This document shows, piece after piece, positions 47,343 to 56,995 of a stretch of DNA of 64,000 bases. Where the stretch lies: NCBI RefSeq assembly GCF_010725485.1, contig NZ_AP022598.1, positions 4,898,001 through 4,962,000 of the forward strand, read 5' to 3'. The notes beneath the pieces are model-generated. The model was not told where the DNA came from, made no database searches, and was given only the letters and a program-made list of their open reading frames with translations. The stretch comes from Mycolicibacterium parafortuitum (GTDB lineage Bacteria > Actinomycetota > Actinomycetes > Mycobacteriales > Mycobacteriaceae). A program made the translations under genes and the position numbers. The stretch's first letter is position 1, and the number at the start of each line of letters is the position of its first letter.

Positions 47343-48653
47343 ATGAAACGAAATCTGTTCGCCCGCGGGCGACGACGTCGCGCAATCGCGCTGGCCAGTG
47401 CGCCTCTTGTGGCGGCGTCGTTGTTGTCCGCCTGTGGCAGTCAGGGTGGTCCCCCGACGCTGACCTGGTACATCCTTCCCGACAATGGCGGCTCGGTCGC
47501 CCGCGCCCAGGAGTGCGCCGACGCATCCGGCGGGGCCTATCAGGTCCGCATCGAGTCGCTGCCGAGCACCGCGACCGCGCAGCGCGAGCAGATGGTTCGG
47601 CGCCTCGCCGCCGGTGATTCCTCGATCGACCTGGTCAGCATGGACGTGGTGTTCACCGCCGAGTTCGCCAACGCCGGCTTCCTCCGCCCCTACACAGAGG
47701 AGGAGGCCGCGCGGCTGACCGCCGGGATGCTGCCCGCCCCGATCGAGACCGGGATCTGGGAGGACACCCTCTACGGCACGCCGTACAAGACCAACGCCCA
47801 GCTGCTCTGGTACCGCAAGTCGGCCGCCGCGGCTGCCGGGGTCGACCCGGCCTCGCCGACGTTCACGTGGGACGAGATGCTCAAAGCCGCTGTGGGACAG
47901 AAGAAGAAGATCGCCGTGCAGGCGCAGCGCTACGAGGGTTACACCGTGTGGATCAACGCGCTGGTGCTCTCCGGCGGCGGCGCACTGCTGGAGGACGTGG
48001 AGGCCGGCCGCAACGCCAAGCCCTCGATGAACACCCCGCCGGGGCTCAAGGCCGCCGAGATCGTCGGCAACCTGGGCCGGTCCCCGGCCGCACCGACCGA
48101 CCTGTCCAACGCCTCAGAGGAGCAGGCGCGCGCCAACTTCCAATCCGAGCAGGGCATGTTCATGGTCAACTGGCCCTATGTGCTGGCCGCCGCGCGCAGC
48201 GCGGCCGAGGAGGGCACGCTGCCGCAGGAGGTCGTCGACGACATCGGCTGGGCCCGCTATCCCCGAGTGTCGGCGGACCGTCCGAGCGCGCCGCCGCTGG
48301 GCGGGGCCAACCTCGGAATCGGCGCGTACACCAAGTACCCGGAGCAGGCGGTCGCGTTGGTCGAGTGCATCAACGCCGAGCCGAAGGCGACGAAGTACAT
48401 GCTCGACGAGAGCGAACCCTCGCCGTACGCCGCGTCCTACGACGATCCGGAGATCCGGGCCACCTACGACAACGCCGACCTGATCCGCGAATCGATCGGC
48501 GACGGCGGCCCTCGCCCGCCGACCCCGTTCTACACCGACATCTCGGGGGCCATCCAGCAGACCTGGCACCCGCCCGCCTCGGTGACCTCCGAGACTCCGG
48601 AAAGGACAGACCAATTCATGGCTGACGTGCTGGCGGGGAGGCGGCTGCTGTGA
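47343..48653 (+). CDS. Sugar ABC transporter substrate-binding lipoprotein
   Basis: A 436-residue extracytoplasmic binding protein. An Arg-rich signal and the lipobox LLSAC (Cys31) anchor it to the membrane. Blocks such as LVSMDVVFTAEFANAGFLRP and TNAQLLWYRK resemble LpqY and other cluster-1 alpha-glucoside binding proteins. The ATG at 47343 is chosen since it gives a proper signal peptide. It is related to the trehalose receptor LpqY but far from identical, so the ligand (trehalose, maltose, other alpha-glucosides) stays open. The next gene starts inside its stop. Confidence 0.9.
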   Translation: MKRNLFARGRRRRAIALASAPLVAASLLSACGSQGGPPTLTWYILPDNGGSVARAQECADASGGAYQVRIESLPSTATAQREQMVRRLAAGDSSIDLVSMDVVFTAEFANAGFLRPYTEEEAARLTAGMLPAPIETGIWEDTLYGTPYKTNAQLLWYRKSAAAAAGVDPASPTFTWDEMLKAAVGQKKKIAVQAQRYEGYTVWINALVLSGGGALLEDVEAGRNAKPSMNTPPGLKAAEIVGNLGRSPAAPTDLSNASEEQARANFQSEQGMFMVNWPYVLAAARSAAEEGTLPQEVVDDIGWARYPRVSADRPSAPPLGGANLGIGAYTKYPEQAVALVECINAEPKATKYMLDESEPSPYAASYDDPEIRATYDNADLIRESIGDGGPRPPTPFYTDISGAIQQTWHPPASVTSETPERTDQFMADVLAGRRLL

Positions 48654-49582
48654 CCGCCCTGGCTGACGCCCCCATCCAGAAGGACCCCGGTAAACCCGCG
48701 GTCAGTGAACGCGCGAAGGGCGAGCGCAAGCTCGGCATCTACCTGACGTTGCCCTCGTATGTGGTGATGCTGCTCGTCACCGCGTACCCGCTGGGTTACG
48801 CACTGGTGTTGTCGCTGTACAACTTCCGGCTCACCGACCCGGAGGGCCGCAGCTTCGTCGGGCTGGGCAACTATCTGGTGATCCTGTCGGATCCGATCTG
48901 GTGGAACGACTTTCTCACCACCTTGGTCATCACGGTGGTGACCGTGGCCGTCGAGTTGGTCCTCGGATTCTGGTTCGCGTTCGTGATGCTGCGCATCGTG
49001 CGCGGCCGCGGCCCACTGCGTACCGCGATCCTGATCCCGTACGGCATCGTGACCGTGGTCTCGGCGTTCATCTGGCGTTACGCGTTCGCGATCGACTCCG
49101 GGTTCGTCAACCAGTGGCTGAACCTGACCGACTTCGACTGGTTCGGCGACCGCTGGTCGGCGATCTTCGTGATCTGCCTGTCAGAGATCTGGAAGACCAC
49201 ACCGTTCATCTCGCTGCTGTTGCTCGCCGGCCTCGTCCAGGTCCCCGAGGACATGCAGGAGGCCGCCAAGGTCGACGGGGCGACGGCATGGCAGCGGCTG
49301 TGGAAGATCACGCTGCCGAACATGAAGGCCGCGATCATGGTCGCGCTGCTGTTCCGCACGCTGGACGCCTGGCGGATCTTCGACAACCCGTACGTGATGA
49401 CCGCGGGCGCCAACAACACCGAGACGATCTCGTTCTTGGCCTACCGCCAGAACGTCACGCTGGTGAACCTCGGTATGGGCTCGGCGGTCTCGGTGCTGTT
49501 GTTCCTGTCCGTCGTCGCGATCGCGTGGATATTCATCAAGGTCTTCAAGACCGACCTCTCGCAAGTCAGGGGTGACCAGTGA
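48650..49582 (+). CDS. Sugar ABC transporter permease 1 (SugA-like)
   Basis: A 310-residue MalF/SugA-type permease with six hydrophobic helices and the EAA loop for ATPase contact (EAAKVDGATAWQRLWKITLP). VLIPYGIVTVVSAF-like (ILIPYGIVTVVSAF) and LLFRTLDAWRIFDNPYV match SugA. The GTG start overlaps the lipoprotein stop by 4 nt. It forms the channel with the next gene. Confidence 0.92.
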   Translation: MTALADAPIQKDPGKPAVSERAKGERKLGIYLTLPSYVVMLLVTAYPLGYALVLSLYNFRLTDPEGRSFVGLGNYLVILSDPIWWNDFLTTLVITVVTVAVELVLGFWFAFVMLRIVRGRGPLRTAILIPYGIVTVVSAFIWRYAFAIDSGFVNQWLNLTDFDWFGDRWSAIFVICLSEIWKTTPFISLLLLAGLVQVPEDMQEAAKVDGATAWQRLWKITLPNMKAAIMVALLFRTLDAWRIFDNPYVMTAGANNTETISFLAYRQNVTLVNLGMGSAVSVLLFLSVVAIAWIFIKVFKTDLSQVRGDQ

Positions 49583-50406
49583 CCAAGAGCACCAAGTGGT
49601 GGACGATCGCCGGCATCGTCATCGTGATCTACAGCTTCGTGCCGATGCTGTGGATGATCAGCCTGGCCTTCAAACCGCCGTCGGACATCGTGTCGGGCAA
49701 TCCGACGTTCCTGCCGAGCACGTTCACCCTCGACAACTTCAGCGTGATCTTCAGCAACCCGCTGTTCACCCGGGCGCTGATCAACTCGATCGGCATCGCG
49801 ATCATCGCCACCGTGATCTCGGTGATCATCGCGATGTTCGCCGCGTACGCCATTGCCCGCCTTGAGTTCCCGGGCAAGAAGGTGTTGCTGTCGCTGGCGC
49901 TGGGCATCGCGATGTTCCCGCAGGCCGCACTGGTGGGTCCGTTGTTCGACATGTGGCGCGGGCTCGGGATCTACGACACGTGGCTCGGCCTGATCATCCC
50001 GTACCTGACGTTCGCGCTGCCGCTGTCGATCTGGACGATGTCGGCGTTCTTCCGTCAGATCCCGTGGGAGATGGAGCACGCCGCGCAGGTCGACGGCGCC
50101 ACCCAGTGGCAGGCGTTCCGGAAGGTGATCGTGCCGTTGGCGGCGCCGGGGGTGTTCACCACCGCGATCTTGACGTTCTTCTTCTGCTGGAACGACTTCC
50201 TGTTCGCGATCTCGTTGACGTCCACCGACAACGCCCGCACGGTGCCGGCGGCACTGGCGTTCTTCCAGGGCGCCTCGTACTTCGAATCCCCCGTCCCGTA
50301 CATCATGGCCGCGTCGGTGATCGTGACGATCCCCGTCGTGATCCTGGTCCTCATCTTCCAGCGGCGCATCGTCGCCGGCCTCACCTCCGGAGCAGTGAAG
50401 GGATAA
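49579..50406 (+). CDS. Sugar ABC transporter permease 2 (SugB-like)
   Basis: A 275-residue MalG/SugB-type permease with six helices and the EAA loop ([21 protein letters not shown]). The C-terminus [20 protein letters not shown] is typical. The GTG start overlaps the preceding permease stop (GTGA). It pairs with permease 1. Confidence 0.92.
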   Translation: MTKSTKWWTIAGIVIVIYSFVPMLWMISLAFKPPSDIVSGNPTFLPSTFTLDNFSVIFSNPLFTRALINSIGIAIIATVISVIIAMFAAYAIARLEFPGKKVLLSLALGIAMFPQAALVGPLFDMWRGLGIYDTWLGLIIPYLTFALPLSIWTMSAFFRQIPWEMEHAAQVDGATQWQAFRKVIVPLAAPGVFTTAILTFFFCWNDFLFAISLTSTDNARTVPAALAFFQGASYFESPVPYIMAASVIVTIPVVILVLIFQRRIVAGLTSGAVKG

Positions 50407-50410
50407 CCCC

Positions 50411-51610
50411 ATGGCAGCAATCACGATGCGCAATATCGTCAAGAAGTACGGGGACGGCTATCCGGCCGTCAACGACGTCAGCCTGGAGATCGCCGACGGC
50501 GAGTTCGTGATCCTGGTCGGCCCGTCCGGGTGCGGCAAGTCGACACTGCTGCGGATGATCGTCGGCCTGGAGGACATCACCTCCGGCGACATGATGATCG
50601 GCGACAAACGGGTCAACGACATGGCGCCCCGCGACCGCAACCTGGCGATGGTGTTCCAGAACTACGCGCTGTACCCGCACCTGACGGTGTTCGAGAACAT
50701 CGCGTTCCCGCTGCGGCTGGCGGGCAAGCTCTCCGACGAGGAGATCCGCGCGCGGGTCACCGAGGCGGCCGAGACCCTGGAGCTCACCGAGCATCTCGAC
50801 CGCAAGCCGGCCAACCTGTCCGGCGGCCAGCGCCAGCGCGTCGCGATGGGCCGGGCGATCGTGCGTGAGGCCGACGCGTTCCTGTTCGACGAGCCGCTGT
50901 CGAATCTCGATGCCAAGCTGCGCGGTCAGATGCGCACCGAGATCCTGCGCCTGCAGCGCAAGCTCGGAGTCACCACCGTCTACGTCACTCACGACCAGAC
51001 CGAGGCGATGACCCTCGGCGACCGGGTAGCCGTGCTGAAAAAGGGTGTGCTGCAACAGGTTGCGAGCCCACGCGAACTCTACGACCAGCCTGTCAACCTG
51101 TTCGTGGCCGGCTTCATCGGTTCCCCGCCGATGAACTTCGTGCCTGCGCGGGTCAAGGGCAACGAGATCGAATTGCCGTTCACAACCGTCCCGTTGCGCG
51201 ACGAGTGGCGCGGCACGGTGGAGGACGGGAAGATTTATATCGCCGGGATCCGGCCGGGTGCGTTCGAGGACGCCGAGTTCGTCGACAGCGACAAGGCTTC
51301 GCGTGGAGTCACCTTCGAGGTGGAGATCGACGTGACCGAATGGCTGGGCAACGAGCAGTACGCGTTCGTTCCGTTCGAGGCGACCGCGGAGATCTCTGGT
51401 CAACTGGCCGAGCTGGCAAGCGAACTCGACAGCGAACAGCTCCGCACGCAGATCTGCGTGGAACTCGACCCGCTGAGCCGGGTGCGGTCGGGCGACAAGG
51501 CGACGCTGTGGCTGGATTCGGAGCGGCTGCACCTGTTCGACCCGCAGTCCGGTGACAACCTGACCAGGGTCACCCAGTCGCAGGGGCGCCACGCGGCGAC
51601 CGCCGGCTGA
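50411..51610 (+). CDS. Sugar ABC transporter ATPase (MsmK/SugC type)
   Basis: A 399-residue CUT1 ATPase. It has Walker [10 protein letters not shown], the Q-loop [10 protein letters not shown], the signature [14 protein letters not shown], Walker [12 protein letters not shown] and the switch His in VTHDQTEAM. The C-terminal third is a TOBE regulatory domain. It powers the two permeases; such ATPases often serve several importers. The ATG is 4 nt after the preceding stop. Confidence 0.94.
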   Translation: MAAITMRNIVKKYGDGYPAVNDVSLEIADGEFVILVGPSGCGKSTLLRMIVGLEDITSGDMMIGDKRVNDMAPRDRNLAMVFQNYALYPHLTVFENIAFPLRLAGKLSDEEIRARVTEAAETLELTEHLDRKPANLSGGQRQRVAMGRAIVREADAFLFDEPLSNLDAKLRGQMRTEILRLQRKLGVTTVYVTHDQTEAMTLGDRVAVLKKGVLQQVASPRELYDQPVNLFVAGFIGSPPMNFVPARVKGNEIELPFTTVPLRDEWRGTVEDGKIYIAGIRPGAFEDAEFVDSDKASRGVTFEVEIDVTEWLGNEQYAFVPFEATAEISGQLAELASELDSEQLRTQICVELDPLSRVRSGDKATLWLDSERLHLFDPQSGDNLTRVTQSQGRHAATAG

Positions 51611-51630
51611 GCCGACGGCGGCTGCCACCG

Positions 51631-52899
51631 ATGGCCGCTCCCGAATTGCGGCTGAGGGCCCCGTGTCCCGGCCTGGTCGCGCTGCCGTGGGACCGACCGC
51701 TGGAGCAGTGGTCGGCCCCCGAGGTCGCGCTGCGTGATCTGGCGGTCGGCCCCAGCCGTCACCTGGTGCGATTCGTCGAATCCGACGGCGAGCTGTGGGC
51801 GCTCAAGGAACTCCCGCCGCGCATCGCCGCGCGGGAATATCAGGTGCTGAGCCGTCTCGAGGAGATGTCACTCAACGCCGTCCTGCCCGCCGGACTGGTG
51901 TTTCAGCCCGAGTTCGACACCGCGATCCTGCTGACCCGCTACCTCGTCGGGTCCTGGCAGTACCGGCGGCTGTTCATGCGGCTGTCCCCGGATGTGGCCA
52001 AGCACCGGGCCCGGCTGTTCGACGCGATGGCCACCATGCTCGTCGAGTTGCACCGGCACGGGGTGTTCTGGGGCGACTGCTCGCTGGCCAACACGCTGTT
52101 CGTCCGCGACGGCCAGGTGCTGCAGGCGTTCCTGGTCGACGCGGAGACCAGCGAGGTCCATCCCAGCCTGTCCGACGGGCAGCGCACCCACGACATCGAC
52201 ATCACCGTCGAGAACGTCGCCGCGGGGCTGCTCGACATCGCGGCCCGGCTGGACAGACCGGACCTGCAGCCGGGTTTCATCCAGGAGGCGCTGGAGATCC
52301 GCACCACCTACAACCAGCTGTGGGACCTGCTGCACGCGAAACCGACCTTCGGCTTCTCCGACCGCTACCGCGTCGAGGGCACCATCCGCAGGCTCAACGA
52401 ACTCGGCTTCGCCGTCGACGAGGTGTCGATGGAGCCGGTGGCCGCGGGCGCCGACGAGCTGCGCCTGCACGTCGCGGTCGGCGATCGCCGTTTCCACGCC
52501 ACCGAACTACGCCGGTTGACCGGCCTCGACGTCGGCGAGGGGCAGGCCCGCATCCTGCTCGGCGACCTGCACGCGTATCAGGCCCAGCTGTGCCGGGAAT
52601 CGGGGCAGGACGTCGACGAGCGCACGGCCGCGCAGCTGTGGGTGATGGAGGTGGCGACGCCGATGATGCACCGCGCGCACACCGCTGTCGGCCGGACCGG
52701 CACCCCGATCCAGGCCTACTGCGACCTGCTGGAGGTGCGCTGGCTGCTGTCCGAACGGGCCGGGCGCGACGTGGGCACCGAGTATGCGCTGCAGGCGTTG
52801 GCGCGCAAGAGCGTTCCGACCGAATCGGCCGCGCAGCTGGTGGTTGTGGAGGAGCCGACGCAGCCGTTCTCGGTGCTGGAGGACCTCGATGACGATTAG
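51631..52899 (+). CDS. DUF4032 protein with kinase-like fold
   Basis: A 422-residue protein of the DUF4032/Kdo-kinase-like group. Kinase features are visible: the ATP Lys in LWALKELPP, an HRD-like loop HGVFWGDCSLANTLF with Asp and Asn, and a DFG-like FLVDAETSE. The second half (about residues 240-400) is the DUF4032 domain. It follows the ABC ATPase by 20 nt, so it may phosphorylate an imported sugar or regulate uptake. This is inferred from position; no member is characterised to my knowledge. Confidence 0.8.
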   Translation: MAAPELRLRAPCPGLVALPWDRPLEQWSAPEVALRDLAVGPSRHLVRFVESDGELWALKELPPRIAAREYQVLSRLEEMSLNAVLPAGLVFQPEFDTAILLTRYLVGSWQYRRLFMRLSPDVAKHRARLFDAMATMLVELHRHGVFWGDCSLANTLFVRDGQVLQAFLVDAETSEVHPSLSDGQRTHDIDITVENVAAGLLDIAARLDRPDLQPGFIQEALEIRTTYNQLWDLLHAKPTFGFSDRYRVEGTIRRLNELGFAVDEVSMEPVAAGADELRLHVAVGDRRFHATELRRLTGLDVGEGQARILLGDLHAYQAQLCRESGQDVDERTAAQLWVMEVATPMMHRAHTAVGRTGTPIQAYCDLLEVRWLLSERAGRDVGTEYALQALARKSVPTESAAQLVVVEEPTQPFSVLEDLDDD

Positions 52900-52938
52900 G
52901 GTCGTCCACCGGCGAGGCGGAGTGCGACCATCGCAGTC

Positions 52939-53739
52939 ATGAACGTCCGTGCGAAGAACTGCGTCCGCGAAGTCGGGCGGCCGGGCGGACGTCCCGTGGT
53001 GCTGGCCCACGGCTTCGGATGCGACCAGAATCTGTGGCGGCTGGTCGTGCCTCTGCTCGCCGACAGATTCCGGGTGGTGTTGTTCGACCACGTCGGCTCG
53101 GGGTCCTCGGACGCCGACGCGTGGGACGCCGAGCGGTACGCCGACCTGCAGCAGTATGCCGACGACATCCTCGACATCATCGAGGATCTGGGGTTGGCCG
53201 ACGTCGTGTTCGTCGGACACTCGGTGGCGGCGATGATGGGCGTGCTGGCCGCGGCTGCGCGCCCGCAGCACTTTGCCGGGCTGGTGCTGCTGACCCCGTC
53301 GCCGCGCTACCTCGACGACGACGGCTATCGCGGCGGTTTCTCCCGGCCGGACATCGACGAGCTGCTGGAGTCCATCGAGAGCAATTACCTCGGCTGGTCA
53401 CGCACGATGGCGCCGGTGATCATGGGCACCCCGGAGCGTCCGGAACTGGAAACCGAACTGGGCGATGCGTTCTGCCGCACCGACCCGGCCCGGGCGCTGG
53501 CGTTCGCGCGCACCACGTTCCTGTCCGACAACCGGGCGGATCTGGCGCGCGTACGGGTGCCGACGGTGGTCATCGAGTGCGCCCGGGACACGCTGGCCCC
53601 ACGGGAGGTCGGCGCCTTCTGCCACGAACAGATCCCGGGCAGCACCCTGGTGACGCTGGACGCGAGCGGGCACTGCCCGCACCTGAGCGCCCCGCAGGCG
53701 ACGGCGGCCGCCATCACGGACTTCGCCTCGACGCTGTGA
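52939..53739 (+). CDS. rsbQ: RsbQ-like alpha/beta hydrolase
   Basis: A 266-residue hydrolase of the RsbQ/KAI2/D14 group. The triad is Ser95 (VGHSVAAMMG), Asp217 and His245 (SGHCPHLS), close to the B. subtilis RsbQ positions. It also has VLAHGFGCDQNLWR and FDHVGSGSSD, strong RsbQ hallmarks. In Bacillus, RsbQ binds an unknown small molecule and is needed by the PAS-PP2C phosphatase RsbP. The next gene here encodes exactly such a phosphatase and overlaps this one by 4 nt. Confidence 0.92.
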   Translation: MNVRAKNCVREVGRPGGRPVVLAHGFGCDQNLWRLVVPLLADRFRVVLFDHVGSGSSDADAWDAERYADLQQYADDILDIIEDLGLADVVFVGHSVAAMMGVLAAAARPQHFAGLVLLTPSPRYLDDDGYRGGFSRPDIDELLESIESNYLGWSRTMAPVIMGTPERPELETELGDAFCRTDPARALAFARTTFLSDNRADLARVRVPTVVIECARDTLAPREVGAFCHEQIPGSTLVTLDASGHCPHLSAPQATAAAITDFASTL

Positions 53740-54917
53740 CGCACAGCGCGAACCCGCCCGGCCCGGCCGACGACTTCTTCGGTGACTTCTTCGATGACGC
53801 CCCGTGCGGCCTGCTGCTGACCACATCCGACGGCGACATCGTGTGCTGCAACCGGACTTTCGCCGCGTGGGTCGGACACCGCCCGGGTGATCTCACGGGC
53901 CGCGCGTTCTCGGACTTGCTCAGCGCGGGCAGCCGGATCCACTACGAGACGCATTTCGTCTCGGTGCTGCACATGACCGGGTCGCTCGACGGTGTCACCG
54001 CGGATCTGCTGGCCTCAGACGGGACACGGCTGCCGGTGTTCGTCACCGCGAACGTCAAGCGCGATGCGTCCGGCGCGATCACCGGGTGCCGGATCGCGGT
54101 GCAGGATGCCAGCGAACGTCGTTCCTATGAACGCGAACTGCTCGAAGCGCGGCGCAACGCGGAGCGTCAGCGCGAGCGCGCGCAGGTGCTGGCGGCCACC
54201 CTGCAGCGGTCGCTGATCCCGCCGACCCTGTCCCCGCCCGCCGGGCTGACCGCGGCCGCGCACTACCACACCGCCTCCCCCGACGACGTCGGCGGCGATT
54301 TCTACGACCTGTTCCCGATGGCCGAGGACCGGTGGGGCGTGTTCCTCGGCGACGTGTCCGGCAAGGGGGCCGGCGCGGCGGCGGTCACGTCGCTGACCCG
54401 GTACACCCTGCGCGCCGCGGCGGTCAACGACCGTGATCCGGTCGCGGTGCTGCACACCCTCGACGCGGTGCTCAGTCACGAGTTCCACGGCGACGACCCC
54501 CGGTTCTGCACGGTGATCTTCGGTGTGGTCACGGTGGTTGCCGACGGTTTCGAGGTGCAGATCGCCACCGGCGGGCACCCGCCCGCACTGCTGCTGCCCG
54601 CCGACGGTCCCGCGCGCTACCTGTCGACCGAGGGCGGGCAGGCGGTGGGTCTGATCAGGAATCCGCGGTTCGTGTCGACCTCGGTCCTGCTGCGTCCCGG
54701 GGACACGCTGGTGATGTACACCGACGGCCTCACCGAGGCCAGGACGGGGCGCACCCGGCGCTTCGATGACGACGACGCACTGCTGGAGTTCGCCCGCACA
54801 CACACGCCCACCGATGCCGGTGCGTTCGTGGACGCGATCCGGGGTCTGCTGGACAGCTTCGGCGCCGGACTGGAGGACGATGCCGCGGTGATCGCGCTGA
54901 GCGTCCCGCGCCGGTAA
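53736..54917 (+). CDS. rsbP: RsbP-like PAS-PP2C phosphatase
   Basis: A 393-residue protein with an N-terminal PAS domain (APCGLLLTTSDGDIVCCNRTF), a short coiled coil (ELLEARRNAERQRERAQVLAATL) and a SpoIIE/PP2C phosphatase. Metal-binding residues appear in DDVGGDFYDLF, LGDVSGKGAGAA, YTDGLTEAR and EDDAAVIAL. It should dephosphorylate an anti-anti-sigma factor and so release a stress sigma factor (SigF in mycobacteria). The GTG at 53736 lies in the rsbQ stop; longer frames cross rsbQ. Confidence 0.9.
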   Translation: MTHSANPPGPADDFFGDFFDDAPCGLLLTTSDGDIVCCNRTFAAWVGHRPGDLTGRAFSDLLSAGSRIHYETHFVSVLHMTGSLDGVTADLLASDGTRLPVFVTANVKRDASGAITGCRIAVQDASERRSYERELLEARRNAERQRERAQVLAATLQRSLIPPTLSPPAGLTAAAHYHTASPDDVGGDFYDLFPMAEDRWGVFLGDVSGKGAGAAAVTSLTRYTLRAAAVNDRDPVAVLHTLDAVLSHEFHGDDPRFCTVIFGVVTVVADGFEVQIATGGHPPALLLPADGPARYLSTEGGQAVGLIRNPRFVSTSVLLRPGDTLVMYTDGLTEARTGRTRRFDDDDALLEFARTHTPTDAGAFVDAIRGLLDSFGAGLEDDAAVIALSVPRR

Positions 54918-55010
54918 CCGCTGCTGCGGCCGCTTCGAGCGCACTGATCCGCAGACGTGGTTTGATTGAACTGACTTCACCGCAGATGCGGAGAGAAAGG
55001 GGCCGAATCT

Positions 55011-55415
55011 GTGCCGGCGATCAGGGTCAGGGACGCCGCGGCGCTGCTCGGCGTCAGCGACGACACCGTGCGGCGCTGGATCGACAGCGGGAGCCTGGCC
55101 TCGTTCAAGGACGAGTCGGGGCGCAAGGTCGTCGACGGCCGGGTGCTCGCCGACTTCGCCCGCGACCACGCCTCACCGCCACCGGATCCCCTCGGCGGCG
55201 GAAGTTCGGCGCGCAACCGGCTCGTCGGGCTGGTCACCAAGGTCACCGCTGACACCGTGATGAGCGAGGTGCAGATGCAGTGCGGCCCGTTCACCGTCGT
55301 CTCGCTGATGAGCACCGAATCCGTGCGCCAGCTCGGGCTGGAACCCGGGGTGGTCGCGGTGGCGGTGGTCAAGGCGACGACGGTGATCGTCGAGACCGCG
55401 GGGGCCGGCGCGTGA
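55011..55415 (+). CDS. Molybdate-binding (TOBE/Mop) protein with MerR-like HTH
   Basis: A 134-residue protein. Residues 1-55 form an excisionase/MerR-type helix-turn-helix (RVRDAAALLGVSDDTVRRWI). After a Pro/Gly linker comes a Mop/TOBE domain (SARNRLVGLVTKVTADTVMSEV), which binds molybdate. It should sense molybdate and control the modABC genes that follow; its stop overlaps the modA start by 4 nt. The GTG start follows AGAAAGGGG. The binding site may be in the 93-nt gap upstream. Confidence 0.88.
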   Translation: MPAIRVRDAAALLGVSDDTVRRWIDSGSLASFKDESGRKVVDGRVLADFARDHASPPPDPLGGGSSARNRLVGLVTKVTADTVMSEVQMQCGPFTVVSLMSTESVRQLGLEPGVVAVAVVKATTVIVETAGAGA

Positions 55416-56176
55416 GACTCCGCGCGGTCGGTGCGCTGGCGGCGGTGCTCGTCGCCGGCTGCGCGACATCAGAGCCGGCATCGGCGCCGACGGGATCGCA
55501 GCCCCGCACCCTGACGGTGTTCGCCGCCGCATCGCTGAAGACGGTGTTCACCGAACTAGGGGCCCGCTTCGAGAACGACCATCCCGCAACCACGGTCGCG
55601 TTCAACTTCGCCGGCTCCTCCGACCTCGCCACCCAGATCGGCCAGGGCGCCCCGGCCGACGTGTTCGCCTCGGCCGACACCGCCAACATGGACAAGGTGG
55701 TCGCCGCGGGCCTGGTGTCCGGCGCTCCCGTCGACTTCGCCGCCAACACCCTGACCATCGTGACGCCGCCCGGGAACCCCGGGAACGTCGTATCGTTCGC
55801 CGACCTCGCCAGGCCGGGGACGCTGGTTGTGGTCTGCGCTCCGCAGGTGCCGTGCGGGGCGGCGACCCAGAAGGTCGAAGAGCTCGCCGGGGTCGAACTC
55901 GCCCCAGCGAGTGAGGAATCCGCCGTCACCGATGTGCTCGGCAAGGTCACCTCCGGTCAGGCCGACGCCGGGGTGGTCTATGTGACCGACGCCGCGGCCG
56001 CCGGCGACCGCGTGACCACGGTGGCGTTCCCCGAAGCCGCGGGCGCGGTGAACACCTATCCGATCGCCGCGCTGGCCGGGGCGGCCGACCCGGGAGCGGC
56101 ACAGGCGTTCGTCGACCTGGTGACCGGCCCGGTGGGCCGGCAGGCGCTGGCGGCGGCGGGTTTCGCGGCCCCGTGA
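55412..56176 (+). CDS. modA: Molybdate ABC transporter substrate-binding lipoprotein
   Basis: A 254-residue binding protein. A short signal and lipobox LVAGC (Cys17) anchor it outside the membrane. [42 protein letters not shown] and GVVYVTDA are ModA hallmarks. The GTG start is within the stop of the Mop-HTH gene. It binds molybdate or tungstate. Confidence 0.94.
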   Translation: MRLRAVGALAAVLVAGCATSEPASAPTGSQPRTLTVFAAASLKTVFTELGARFENDHPATTVAFNFAGSSDLATQIGQGAPADVFASADTANMDKVVAAGLVSGAPVDFAANTLTIVTPPGNPGNVVSFADLARPGTLVVVCAPQVPCGAATQKVEELAGVELAPASEESAVTDVLGKVTSGQADAGVVYVTDAAAAGDRVTTVAFPEAAGAVNTYPIAALAGAADPGAAQAFVDLVTGPVGRQALAAAGFAAP

Positions 56177-56985
56177 GGATCGCGCACCGGCACGTCGGGC
56201 CCACCCGGGTCGGGATGCCCGGCTGGATCTACCTGCCCGCGGCGGTCGGCACCTCGTTCGTCGTCGTGCCGCTGGTGGCGATCTTGTTGCGCATCGACTG
56301 GGGTCGGTTCATCCCGCTGATCACGTCGGAGTCGTCCCGAGCGGCGCTGCTGCTCAGCGTGCGGACCGCGACGGTCAGCACCCTGGTCTGCGTGGTGCTC
56401 GGCGTCCCGATGGCGCTCGTGCTGGCACGGGGCCGGTTCCCCGGCCAGAAGGTGGTGCGGGCCCTGGTGCTGCTGCCGCTGGTGTTGCCACCGGTGGTCG
56501 GCGGCATCGCGCTGCTCTACACGTTCGGCAGGCAGGGGCTGCTCGGGCGGGAACTGGAGGTGCTGGGGCTGCGGATCGCGTTCTCGACCACCGCTGTGGT
56601 GCTCGCGCAGTCCTTCGTATCGCTGCCGTTCCTCGTGGTCAGCCTCGAAGGCGCGCTGCGTTCGGCCGGCGCCGGCTACGAGCACATCGCGGCGACCCTC
56701 GGCGCCGGACCGACGACCGTGCTGCGGACGGTGACCCTGCCGCTGGTCCTGCCGGGTCTGATCTCGGGTGCCGTACTGGCGTTCGCGCGGTCTCTCGGTG
56801 AGTTCGGCGCGACGCTGACGTTCGCCGGATCGCTGCAGGGGGTCACCAGGACGCTGCCGTTGGAGATCTATCTGCAACGCGAGACCGACGCCGACGCCGC
56901 GGTCGCGCTGTCGCTGCTGTTGATCGTCGTGGCCGCGCTGATCGTGGTCGCGTCGGCGAGCAGGCGGCTGGCGGGGCCCTTGTGA
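56173..56985 (+). CDS. modB: Molybdate ABC transporter permease
   Basis: A 270-residue permease with about six helices and the CysT/ModB-type EAA region ([24 protein letters not shown]). [21 protein letters not shown] sequence ([17 protein letters not shown]) is diagnostic. The GTG start overlaps the modA stop by 4 nt. Confidence 0.94.
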   Translation: MRIAHRHVGPTRVGMPGWIYLPAAVGTSFVVVPLVAILLRIDWGRFIPLITSESSRAALLLSVRTATVSTLVCVVLGVPMALVLARGRFPGQKVVRALVLLPLVLPPVVGGIALLYTFGRQGLLGRELEVLGLRIAFSTTAVVLAQSFVSLPFLVVSLEGALRSAGAGYEHIAATLGAGPTTVLRTVTLPLVLPGLISGAVLAFARSLGEFGATLTFAGSLQGVTRTLPLEIYLQRETDADAAVALSLLLIVVAALIVVASASRRLAGPL

Positions 56986-56995
56986 GCGGGGCCCG

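Noticed and set aside
47343..51610. Naming the importer LpqY-SugABC
   Set aside because: The permeases resemble SugA/SugB, but the binding protein differs clearly from LpqY as I remember it, and the locus has a glucosidase and LacI gene. The ligand is left open.
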